Part shown: piece after piece, positions 8,860 to 17,499 of the stretch
Layout of the letters: each line of letters starts with the position of its first letter
How positions within the stretch are numbered: position 1 is the stretch's first letter
Assembly: GCF_018128285.1 (NCBI RefSeq)
Contig: NZ_CP072380.1
Location: 2,108,001 to 2,172,000 of the forward strand
From: Atopobium sp. oral taxon 416
GTDB taxonomy: Bacteria; Actinomycetota; Coriobacteriia; Coriobacteriales; Atopobiaceae
Direction: 5' to 3'
DNA: 64,000 nt
Program-made: the position numbers and the translations under genes
Notes under the pieces: model-generated
Database searches by the model: none
What the model saw: only the letters and a program-made list of their open reading frames with translations
Told to the model about the DNA's origin: nothing

Positions 8860-9786
8860 CTACAGCTTTTCGGTCACGTCCACCCGCGGGAGTGCGGGAG
8901 TCTGTTGCACGTAGATCTTCACGTCCATGTCGAGAAGTGCGTTAATGTCGGCCTTCTGGACGTCATCCAGGAAGACGGAGGACCCCTTGCCGCCGATCAT
9001 CTGAGCACCGTCGTGATTGGCGGTCGCTCCGAGGTTCACCGCACCCAGGCAGTAGGACTCGTAGAACCTGCGCAGCTCGGACGTATTACCAAAGACAAAC
9101 ATGACCTTCTCGCCCAACGTGTTGAGCTTTGCCATCTTCTTGAGGGCACGGTCGACGGTGAAGACGTTCAAACGCACGCCCGTGGGTTTGGCAAGACGGA
9201 GCGCACCCCTTCTGACCTCGTCGTTTGCAGTGGCATCATCCACCACGATGATTCGCTCGGCTCCCACCTTCGTGACCCAGGAGAATACGACCTGACCATG
9301 GAGCAGGCGATAGTCGAGCCTCGTGAGGACAATCTTCGCGGGACCACCATTGGCTTTTGGACGTCCCGTGGTCTGAGCCTGAGGCTCTTGTGTGGGTGCA
9401 TCAGGATGCGCGCAGTTCACGATGCCGCGCCTCCCCTCCGCTACGAGATCGCGCACCGCGGCGTCATCGAGCCTCTTGTCGGAAAGCACCAGGGTCAGGA
9501 CTATGGGCATGTTCATCCCGGCAATCACGGTGACACCCGGATGACTTGCTTGGTACTCGACCATCGAGTTGTTGACGCTTGAGCCCAGCATGTCTGTGAG
9601 TACGTACACGGCATCCTGGGGATCGAATCCGCTGGCAAGTCGCTCGACCTTGCTTGTGATGGGCTCCTTGTCATCACGAAGCAGCGAGACTGCATGCACA
9701 TTCGGGGCATCCCCCACGATCATGTGGACGGTGTCCAGCGCCCCCGTTGCAAGCCCGCCATGAGACGCAAGGATCACTTGGTTCAT
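8860..9786 (-). CDS. Fused mannose-family PTS EIIA-EIIB phosphotransfer protein
   Basis: The 308-residue protein carries an EIIA domain (about 1-130) with the phospho-acceptor His9 in ILASHGGLA. A polar Pro/Gln/Ala linker (about 130-149) follows, then an EIIB domain (150-308) with its acceptor His163 in YRLLHGQV. Phosphate passes from HPr to His9, to His163 and on to the incoming sugar. The start is supported by AAAGGAGG about ten bases upstream. It is the first gene of the EIIAB-EIIC-EIID-deglycase operon; a candidate promoter lies at 9815-9855. Confidence 0.93.
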   Translation of the reverse strand: MNQVILASHGGLATGALDTVHMIVGDAPNVHAVSLLRDDKEPITSKVERLASGFDPQDAVYVLTDMLGSSVNNSMVEYQASHPGVTVIAGMNMPIVLTLVLSDKRLDDAAVRDLVAEGRRGIVNCAHPDAPTQEPQAQTTGRPKANGGPAKIVLTRLDYRLLHGQVVFSWVTKVGAERIIVVDDATANDEVRRGALRLAKPTGVRLNVFTVDRALKKMAKLNTLGEKVMFVFGNTSELRRFYESYCLGAVNLGATANHDGAQMIGGKGSSVFLDDVQKADINALLDMDVKIYVQQTPALPRVDVTEKL

Positions 9787-9814
9787 GTGCGCTCGACCTC
9801 CTTTGTTGATCTGA

Positions 9815-9855
9815 CATTACAGTCATTATATACGTCTTATTGTTAATGTAATAGT
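9815..9855 (-). promoter_or_regulatory. Promoter/operator candidate for the PTS operon
   Basis: On the minus strand a perfect TATAAT lies at 9825-9830, about 40 bp before the EIIAB start; a good -35 box is not obvious. The AT-rich segment contains a spaced inverted repeat ATTACA...TGTAAT around the -10 box, which could be an operator. The word ATATACGT is shared with the region upstream of the second deglycase (13985-14020). Confidence 0.5.
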
Positions 9856-9914
9856 GGTCTATAACATCTTGTAATAAACGGTTACTTTTCTGCCGTGAAC
9901 GGTCCCTCCTACGG

Positions 9915-9952
9915 AAATGTGCCAGCCACAATCGCTTGTGGCTGGCACATTT
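9915..9952. repeat. Perfect 17-bp hairpin (possible terminator)
   Basis: AAATGTGCCAGCCACAA, loop TCGC and the exact complement form an uninterrupted 17-bp stem with A-rich left and T-rich right ends. It sits upstream of the PTS promoter where no gene ends now. It may be a bidirectional terminator left from a lost gene, or a fold-back repeat. Confidence 0.6.
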
Positions 9953-10035
9953 GGTGGAACTGCGCTCATCACGAGATTCCGGCTACTGCCCTTGCCCACG
10001 GGCGAGGATTCCGGATATCCCCCCGTGCTTTCCTA

Positions 10036-10651
10036 GGGAAACGATGATTAATGCCCCATAACGTGTCAGAGGGGACCGGCCACACGGCCTTTCTAGGGAA
10101 ACGATGATTAATGCCCATGCTGGCCGCGAAAGGCCACATAGCTGGTCCTTTCTGGCACATCATTGAGAATTAATCACCGTTTCCCTAGGCCGGTATGCGG
10201 GAAAGGCAGGGAAGGATGCCCATCCAGCACGTGCAGGAGCCGCTATCCTTACATCCGTCCTGCCCCATGCACCGCAAGAAGGCTCCAAGACAGATCAAGT
10301 GACTCTGGGAGCCGGGAGGTGCAGCCTGCCGGCAAAGATGTACATGGGTAAGGTTTGCAAGGGCGAGGCAGACTTGAGTGTGCAGGCATCTTCTCTATCC
10401 TTCTGTAGCGCTTCCTTAAGGGGCAGAAGCGCCGCTTCACGATAAGGAAGGGATGCTTCTACCTTTGAGCGGCCGGAGGCCTTCCTGGACTCGATGCCCT
10501 TCTCGGAGAAGAGCGCACAGGCAAGGCCCTCTCTAGTCGAAGGCTTCCTTGCAACACTTTAGCGCATAGATGAGAGGTGTGGGTCTTTATGCGTCCTTAA
10601 GGGCGCTTCGCTATACCTATATAGCCTAAAGTCTGCGCAGCAGAACCTGTC
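10036..10651 (-). mobile_element. IS5-family element remnant (3' part), interrupted by a MITE
   Basis: On the minus strand this holds the C-terminal coding part of an IS5-type transposase (KRRFCPLRKRYRRIEKMPAHS) and the element's 3' end, GGGAAACGATGATTAAT, at 10036. The N-terminal half is missing beyond 10651. A 100-bp element (10096-10195) is inserted about 60 bp from the 3' end. Confidence 0.8.
10096..10195. mobile_element. 100-bp MITE derived from the IS5-type element
   Basis: The unit has 17-bp terminal inverted repeats, GGGAAACGATGATTAAT at the left and its complement with one mismatch at the right. It is flanked by TA on both sides (10094-10095 and 10196-10197). Removing the unit and one TA restores the IS5 3'-end sequence seen in other copies (CTTTCTAGGCC). 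It has no coding capacity, so it would need transposase in trans. Confidence 0.8.
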
Positions 10652-10687
10652 ATACTTTCTCACGTGACCTGTGTCAATATTTCGGAC

Positions 10688-11764
10688 GACGGATTAGCAT
10701 TCTAAGTGCAACAGGATGGCCCGCTGAATGCAGGCGTGGCACACTCCGGAAGGCTACGATGTTGGTTGTCTCAGTCAACGTCGAAAGCTAGAAGGAATGT
10801 GCCACTACAAGCATCGTAAGCCTACAGGAGGGGGACTGCATAGCCACGCTGCATGCAGAGGGAAGGCCAATCGCCTATATCGCGGCAGAGATCGGCAGGG
10901 ACAGCTCCAGCGTCTGCCACAAGCTCAAGAGGAACGGCCGCCACGGGCGCTTTAGGGCATGTGCCGCCCAAAAGGAGGGCGGATGAGCGCTGCAGGAGAT
11001 GCAGGGCGAAAAGGCGGCTTTCAGACCCTGCGCTTACGCAGAAGGTGCTCTCTCATCATGGACAGACACTGGTCCCTGGAGCAGATAGACGACATCTCAG
11101 GCTCGAGGGTGGCGGCAGGTGCGTCGTTGAGCCTCTCGACTATTCTACCGGCAGGTCCTTAGCCGCCACGCTCGAGCTGCCGGGATCCGGCCCGCAAGGC
11201 CAGGTGCGGCGCCACCTGCGCAGCAAGAGGCCTAAGACCAAAGGCAAGATCGAGATCTTACACAGCGTGGATGAGAGGCCAAAGCAGGCCGATGAGAGGT
11301 CTCGTCTCAGCGAGTGGGCAGACGACACGCTCGTGGCAGCGGGCCCGTGTGCCTGCTTGTGCTTGCCGACAGGGCAGTGAGGCTGCTTGCCGCGAGAAGA
11401 TGCCACCACGACAGCGGAAGCGTCTCTAAGGCCGAGGTCGGGCTGCTGCAGGGACGTCCCCTTAAGACGCTCACCCCGGATAGGGGCAAGCAGTTCGCAG
11501 GGCATACAGGGCTCACAGATGCCCTTTGAGGCGTGCAGGTCTACTTCTGCGACCCCCACCATCTATGGCAGAAGCTAACAGTTAAGAACACCAACGGGCT
11601 CCTGCGGGAGTTCTTCCCCTAAGGGCAGCGACTTCGGCAAGGTCACAGACGAGGAGGTGCAGCATGCGGTAGAGCTGATCTGCGACAGGCCAAGAAAGGT
11701 CCTTGGATACAGGACAGCCAACGAGGTCTTTAGAGAGATGTTGCACTCAGCTTGACAATCTGCC
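10688..11764 (+). mobile_element. IS30-family element, copy B (defective)
   Basis: This 1077-bp element runs from ACGGATTAGCATTC to TGACAATCTGCC. The transposase frame is broken: relative to copy D it has a 2-bp deletion in GAAGGTGCTCTCTCATC (near 11045) and a 21-bp deletion between short CGCAG repeats (near 11222). Copy C at 18690-19768 carries the same lesions in inverted orientation. Confidence 0.88.
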
Positions 11765-11769
11765 TTGCC

Positions 11770-12690
11770 ATTTGTCGTCCTTTCGATCGGCTTGTCTTGC
11801 AGTATAGAGGAGCCTCATAATTCCTCAAGCCGCACTGTCCGAAAAAATGATACAGGTCACGGATCCACACGCTTCAAGCGCGACGGGCACGACCGCAACG
11901 GCGTCCAGAGATAGCGCTGCCTCAACTGCAGAAGGACATTCACGTCTGCGACCGGCACGCTCTTCGACTCGAGGCATCTTCCCGTCTTGAAATGGGCCAT
12001 GTTCCTGTCGAAGATCCTTAAGCAGTAAGAGCGAGGCGGCATGAGCCTGGGGCCACCAGTGCTCCTCCCAGACCCCTGCGTAGTGGACGGCGAAGCTCTT
12101 CGGCGTGATCGCGCCCTGCCAGGAGGGCGCCACTCTCTTCGAGAGGATATGGCTCGATGAGACGTAGTGGCCGCTCGACCTAGAAGAGCGTCTGCGCAAT
12201 GCTGATGGCAGTACGATGTGGGGCCTCTCAAGGAACAAGGTCTGCATCGGCGTCGCCGTGGACGTCCACGAGACATCGCTCTGCCTGGACGAAGGGCTCG
12301 GCAAGACGAGCCGGAAGAGGACATGGGATGCCTTCGGAGGCCATATTGAGCGGAGATTCGAGCACATACACGACAAGGAGAAGTCGCACGCTGTCCTCGC
12401 AAAGCGCCTGAATCTCGAGAGTAAGGCATACGACGCGAAGAAGTGCTGCACGCTCCCTGACAGGGACAATTGCCTGGAGATGGTCAACCAGGAATGCAAC
12501 CTGCTCAAGAGTCTCCTGAGGTCCCACAGCGGATTTAGGGCCGCAGACATTTAGGGATGGCTCGACCTCTGGTGGGTCTCCCGCAACATCGGCGATAACA
12601 TGGACGAGAAGGTGGCATGGGTGCTGGACCGCGCCATGCGCTGCCAAAAAAGTGCTCAGATACAGGGACTTCTATGCGAAGAAGACCAGC
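11770..12690 (+). mobile_element. IS1595-family transposase remnant
   Basis: The plus strand reads a zinc-ribbon region (RCLNCRRTFTSATGTLFDS), a central region with GLSRNKVCIGVAVDVHE, and a C-terminal block (VAWVLDRAMRCQKSAQ). These belong to the ISXO2-like transposases of the IS1595 family. The pieces are in different frames with in-frame stops, so it is inactive. Confidence 0.75.
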
Positions 12691-12734
12691 TAGCAGGGTA
12701 TGCGGGCAGCACAGCTATGCAAATTGGGCTTGAA

Positions 12735-12931
12735 GGTCTTAAAAGCTCATCTATCTGTCCATATCTGCCTTTTGGATATGCTGGAATGTGTGGATGTAGC
12801 TATACCATATCCAGAAGACAGATAGGCATCTATGTGGACATGGGCACTGCGTGGTTCGAGACATTTTAAGCCGGCAGCATACAGCGTGCAGCCCCAGCGA
12901 CCTCATCGAGCCGAATTAATCATTGTTTCCC
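12735..12931 (-). mobile_element. IS5-type element 5' end fragment
   Basis: On the minus strand this starts with GGGAAACAATGATTAATTCG and matches the first 200 bp of the complete IS5 copies at 28385-29727 and 47418-48763. The rest of the element is gone. Its first G completes the TAG stop of the neighbouring deglycase gene. Confidence 0.75.
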
Positions 12932-13932
12932 TAGTAGGCGACCTTCCACATGTAGCGGCGCGTGTTGTAGTCTTTGTTTGTGGCAGCGGAGAGAGCGCGC
13001 ATGTAGACGTTGTTGAGGATGGGCGAGAACAGGATGTGGTTGAAGTACTCGCTCACGGTATCCGGGAGGTCGTTCAGGCCAATCTCCTTCCCGTCGAGCA
13101 CGTAGACGTTGTCGTCGCCATAGCGCTTGAGGAAGTCGAGAGCGCGCTTGTCAGCCGCACGGCAGCGCCCAACGGAAACCAGTAGGAAGACCGGCTTAGC
13201 CCTGTCGAGTATCTCAAACGGACCGTGGAAGAACTCGCAACTGTTGATCGTGGGCGAGTCGATCTGGAGCATCTCCTCGATGTTGCAAATCGAGAATATG
13301 TACGCTGAGCCATAGGCAGGACCTGAACCCATGACATAGATGGTCTTCTGGCCAGCCATGCGGGAAGCCCACTCGTGCGCAAGTGGCTGCGCGTAGTCGA
13401 GAGCCTTCCGGTAGATGGCATCCACCACATCAAACGCCCGCATGGCCTCATCGTAATGGGCATAGCCCTCCGTCTGGTTGGTCAGGCTCATTGCGATCAT
13501 GAGCGCGATGCTCGAATTGACCCGCTCGGTTCGGCTCTCGTCGAGGGCAATGGACTCGTAGGCAATCTTCTGGTCGCACGTCTCGGTCAAGTCCGACTCG
13601 TTCACATAGAGCGCGATGGTCGCAGCGCCGTGCTCCTTGGCAACCCTTGCGGCAACGCAGGTCTCCTTGGTGCCGCGCATAGAGCAGATCACACAAAGGG
13701 TGCGCTCATCCACATAAGCCGGCGTCGCAAGAACGAACTCGTTGCTTGTGTACATGTGCGAGGCAATCCCCTTGCACTCGCGCTCCATGAAGTAATGGGC
13801 GGCATAGAAGCCACCGTTGGAGCCACCAGCGGCAACCCACGCTACATGCGTGACGTCGCACTCCGCAAGCACGTTGGACACGATGCTAGCTACCTCGCCC
13901 TGAACTTTGATCTGCTCGCTCTTCTCGCTCAC
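12931..13932 (-). CDS. Second SIS-domain deglycase, FrlB-like paralogue
   Basis: The 333-residue protein is counted from GTG 13930-13932, preferred because AGGAG lies six bases upstream; an in-frame ATG nine codons earlier has no comparable site. It has two SIS domains, with AAGGSNGGFYAAHYF in the first and MGSGPAYGSAYIFSICN in the second. CEFFHGPFEIL and the terminal RRYMWKVAY are shared in form with the paralogue at 6102-7085. The predicted role is cytoplasmic cleavage of a phosphorylated glycated amino acid. No transporter adjoins it; IS30 copy B separates it from the PTS operon. The stop codon lies exactly at an IS5 junction. Confidence 0.82.
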   Translation of the reverse strand: MSEKSEQIKVQGEVASIVSNVLAECDVTHVAWVAAGGSNGGFYAAHYFMERECKGIASHMYTSNEFVLATPAYVDERTLCVICSMRGTKETCVAARVAKEHGAATIALYVNESDLTETCDQKIAYESIALDESRTERVNSSIALMIAMSLTNQTEGYAHYDEAMRAFDVVDAIYRKALDYAQPLAHEWASRMAGQKTIYVMGSGPAYGSAYIFSICNIEEMLQIDSPTINSCEFFHGPFEILDRAKPVFLLVSVGRCRAADKRALDFLKRYGDDNVYVLDGKEIGLNDLPDTVSEYFNHILFSPILNNVYMRALSAATNKDYNTRRYMWKVAY

Positions 13933-13962
13933 ACCTGTCTCCTCTCTTTGGGCACGCAATCG

Positions 13963-14035
13963 CTCTGCACGCTTCGTCGTGCAGAGTATATCATATATGT
14001 CATATACGTTTGATATATTTAGACAGACAGTAGGC
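13963..14035 (-). promoter_or_regulatory. Leader hairpin and AT-rich operator candidate of the second deglycase
   Basis: A perfect 9-bp stem CTCTGCACG/CGTGCAGAG (13963-13986) lies 30 bp before the GTG start. Immediately upstream is a run of overlapping palindromic words (ATATCATATATGTCATATACG, split here by eye) of the kind bound by GntR-type repressors. It shares ATATACGT with the PTS promoter region. Binding is inferred. Confidence 0.4.
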
Positions 14036-14143
14036 CTTATCCCGTGAGAGAGAGGCGAGAAGAATGCGCCGCCATGGCTGTCACGTTGGAATTCTTACCA
14101 CGGATGGCCAGAGCAGCCACCTGCCTGTGGGGGGAGTCGTGGC

Positions 14144-14730
14144 ATGAGACTTGCTAAGGAGCTTGGCATCGGGCGCGGAATCACTGCGGTCATCGGGAGC
14201 GGCGGGAAGACGAGCCTGCTCGACGTACTCACACGCGAGCTTGACGGCACGGTCGTCCTCACTACGACCACACACGTGCTCCCGTTTGGCTGCCCCGTCT
14301 TGACGGACGCGGACGAGAAGGACGAGGAGCAGGCGTTCTGGTACAGCCGCCCGCGACCGACGGCTCCGCCAAGCTCGTCGCGCCGCATCTGAAGATGAAG
14401 ACGCTTTCCGCCCTGGCAGACTACGTGCTGGTGGAGGCGGGCGGCACCACATGGCACCTACTCAAGGCGCATGCGGCCTACACGCCCGTCATTCCCCAGG
14501 AGGCGGACCGTGTAGCATAGGTGGTCGGAGCGTCCGGCTTTAGGCGTCCCATTACCAAGACCGTGCACCGGCCGGAGCTCTGATGCCAGCTCGCAAGGTT
14601 CGACGCAGCCCACGCCACCACACCGAGGCTGGTGGTACGGACCATCGCGGCCGAGCATGCCGCGGGGCTGAGGGCGGACGTCCTTCTCGTCAGCCAGATC
14701 GGACCAGACGAGGGTGGTATCGAAAATTTG
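14144..14730 (+). pseudogene. yqeC: Selenium-dependent hydroxylase accessory protein YqeC, broken
   Basis: The first frame gives ITAVIGSGGKTSLLDVLTRE (a P-loop) and VVLTTTTHVLPF, both typical of YqeC. After about 80 residues the frame shifts. Later segments DYVLVEAGG, VVGASGFRRPITKTVHRPEL and RADVLLVSQIGPDEGG follow the family order in other frames with in-frame stops. The end is lost where an IS3 fragment begins near 14740. YqeC takes part in maturation of selenium-dependent molybdenum hydroxylases; none of those genes is in this window. Confidence 0.8.
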
Positions 14731-14740
14731 TACCGAGCAG

Positions 14741-14900
14741 ATGTATGGAAGGATTCTGCAGATGTTCAGCTACGAAGACAAGAAAAATGCGATCGAGCTC
14801 TACTACAACTTACAGCAGGAAGGTCGCCCCGCTGATCAACGAGCTCGGCTATCCCGACAGGCACACCTCTGTACAATTGGATCAAAGACTATAAGGTGTT
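14741..14900 (+). mobile_element. IS3-family OrfA (HTH) fragment
   Basis: The frame from 14741 reads MYGRILQMFSYEDKKNAIEL and, after a frame change, INELGYPDRHTSLYNWIKDY-like sequence, which is the N-terminal helix-turn-helix of IS3 OrfA proteins. It is truncated on both sides. Confidence 0.65.
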
Positions 14901-14982
14901 CTGACAGTCAAGTAAATGGGGGCCGGTTCAGGCTGTCCTGATAGTCCAGGTGATACAATTCCACATGCCAAATGGAGAATGT

Positions 14983-15041
14983 GCCCTGGAGGCCACCCGG
15001 CTCTGTGTTTGGCGACGGTTTTGCCGGGTGGCCTCCAGGGC
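14983..15041. repeat. 18-bp perfect inverted repeat with 23-nt loop
   Basis: GCCCTGGAGGCCACCCGG and its exact complement surround a 23-nt loop; no T-tract follows. It lies between IS3 and IS1595 debris. It may be an IS end structure or a terminator stem that has lost its tail. Confidence 0.6.
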
Positions 15042-15059
15042 GAAGTGGAATCGTCAGGA

Positions 15060-15940
15060 TCATGGTACGGGAGAATCCCTCCTGTACCCGCATCGCAGAG
15101 GCCGAAGAGCAGAAGATCCGCCAGCTGGAGGAGGCCATAGCCGGTCGCCGCTGTCGTAAGCAGACGGGCTTTGACACCTTCCGAGTTCAGGCCACATCCC
15201 TGCTGCCCGCCATGCGAGTCCGCGCGCACCAAGTGCGATAGCCTCGCGCCGAGTGGCACACAGAGATTGGGAGTGCCTCGGCTGCGGGTGCAAGTACAGC
15301 TCGCTTACAGGGACCGTCTTCGAGCATGCCCGCTACGGGCTGGCGGGCTGGGTGTCGCCCATCCGGCTCATGCGCTACAGCATGTCCCTGGACTGCATCG
15401 CTAAATCCCTGCAGATATCTCACCAGAGCGCCTGGGAGTGGAGGCACCGGGTGTTTACCACCGTGGGATGGCTACCAGGACAGGATCGTCCTTAAGAAGC
15501 GCGTCTGGATCGGTAAGACCTACATCGTGAATACGGACCTTCCGCACGGATACGGCCAGGCGAGGAAGCGGGGGCTCTCCTCCCAGCAGCTCTGCATAGC
15601 TGTCGGGATAGATGTCTTCAAGAACCCATACGCCGTGGTCTGCGGACACGGCAAGCCGTCCACGAGGAGGATCAGGGACGCATTCGGCGGCCACATAGCC
15701 AAAGGCGCGCTCGTCGTGCATGAGCGGGAGTGCGCCCACAGCGGGGTCATACGCGATGCCGGAGCAGTCTCCAAATCATACCCGAGACCCGGAATACCTT
15801 GAGAGCATGGAGCTCGTGAACAACCTCTGCTCCTGGCTCAAGAGATACCTCTGGCGCTTCATGGGCATGTCCCATATCCAACATACAAAAGCTACCTTAA
15901 CTGGTATGTCTACCTGTTCGGTGTCAACCAGGTAAGCGAC
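15060..15940 (+). mobile_element. IS1595-family element, second copy (defective)
   Basis: A zinc-ribbon (WECLGCGCKYSSLTGTVFEH) is followed by SPIRLMRYSMSLDCIAKSLQ and ISHQSAWEWRHR, then RKRGLSSQQLCIAVGIDVFK and DAFGGHIAKG, in IS1595 order. A C-terminal segment ELVNNLCSWLKRYLWRFMG ends near 15935. At least two frameshifts separate the pieces. Confidence 0.78.
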
Positions 15941-16029
15941 AGGTGACCCGAGACTGCAAGGGTGGTCCGCCATATGATGATGGCCGATGCGAGTTTCCGC
16001 AGCTCGACGTAGGTCTGGCGGCCCTCATT

Positions 16030-17430
16030 ATCTTGACTGTCAGAAAAACGTTCTCCAATTTATTGAGAACCTTAAAAAGAAACTTGGCCTTACCGATACT
16101 TATTCTGTTGAATGCGGCTACGAAGCCGGATGTCTTGGATACTCCTTATACCATCAGCTAACGAACGCCGGTGTAAAATGCGTCATTCTTGCGCCGAGCA
16201 CAATGCTAGCCCCTCAGGGCAAGCGGGTGAAGACGGATGCACGTGATGCCAACATGATCGCTCAGTGTCTTTGCTATGGCGGATATCTTGCGGTTCATGT
16301 TCCCACCGATAAGGATGACTCTGTAAAAGAATATCTCCGTATGAGGGATGACCACAAACTGGCACTCAAGAAGATCAAACAGCAGATCAATGCTTTCTGC
16401 CTGCGTCATGGCTTTTTCTATGATGGCAACAAATGGACAATCAAGCACTGGAACTGGCTGAAGACACTTGGAACTGGATGATCTGCTGCGCGAGACCCTC
16501 GACGAGTATCTGGCATCCTATAAGGAACACTCATCAAAGATCGAACGCTTCGACAAACGGATCGAGGAACTTGCTGGCGATGATGATTACAAGGAAAGTG
16601 TCAAAAAGCTTGGCTGTCTTCTCGGTATAAAGACTCATACGGCACCTTCACTGATTGTAGAGACCGGCGATTTCAGTCGTTTTGCCAAAGGCAATACCTA
16701 CGCTGCATTCCTCGGGCTTGCGCCGGGAGAATCTTCCAGTGGAACAAAGATCCAACGTAGCGGAATTTCAAAAGCTGGCAACAGTCATCTTCGTACGTTT
16801 CTCATTGAAGGGGCAAAAGGAATCTGCAAGGGACAGATCGGACATAAATCCAAGGAACTGCGCTGCAGGCAGGACGGAAATACAGCTGATGTCATTGCAT
16901 ATGCTGACAGAGCAAACACAAGACTTCAAAGCAAGTATTACCGCATGATCCGCCACGGGAAAAAGAAATGTAGCGGTTGCTGCAGTTGCCAGGGAACTTG
17001 CCTGCTTTATATGGGCAATGATGACAGGCAACATCGCTTTCAGAGAAGCCGGAAAGAAGGCAGCATGAGTAACATCTGGTCCATTTGTCTGTCAAGGGTG
17101 CTACGCACCGCTTACGCGGCAAGTCCTGTGACAGCCATCTGTCCATGATGTCTATGGGCAGCCAAGGCATAAATCCACAGGAATCTGCGGATTCATGCAG
17201 TAATAGACAAAGTAAATACCTGACAGCATCTGGAGGGAGCTGTGATCACTGTAAGGTTTAAGCCATCCGCGTCCATCCTATGTTGGCACTGGAAACAGAA
17301 ATCCACGCTTTTAGATCGCAGAGCTCATGGCAAAACCATTAGCCTGTTGGTAGCCAATCCACGTATAACAGAGTGGCCACATGCCGGGAACTGTTAAATC
17401 AGAGCTCTTTCCAGATGCTGTCAGAAAAAC
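16030..17430 (+). mobile_element. IS110-family transposase remnant
   Basis: The frame at 16040-16465 reads ECGYEAGCLGYSLYHQLTNA and VKTDARDANMIAQCL, typical of the IS110 DEDD domain. After a shift near 16465 the Transposase_20 domain follows with LLGIKTHTAPSLIVE, FLGLAPGESSSGTKIQRSGI and SKAGNSHLRTFLIEGAKG. A second shift near 16985 precedes the TGA at 17066. About 45 N-terminal residues are missing. The 13-bp word CTGTCAGAAAAAC occurs at both 16037-16049 and 17418-17430. Lower GC than neighbours suggests a Firmicutes-like source. Confidence 0.82.
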
Positions 17431-17499
17431 ACAAATGTGGCTAGCCAGGGGGGGGAAATTTCCTAAAATTACCTCTTGACAACGGTCACTTCATAACAG

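Noticed and set aside
10031-10200. Short repeated GGGAAACGATGATTAAT units considered as a CRISPR array
   Set aside because: Spacing and orientation are irregular, and the units are explained by nested IS5 ends and a MITE.
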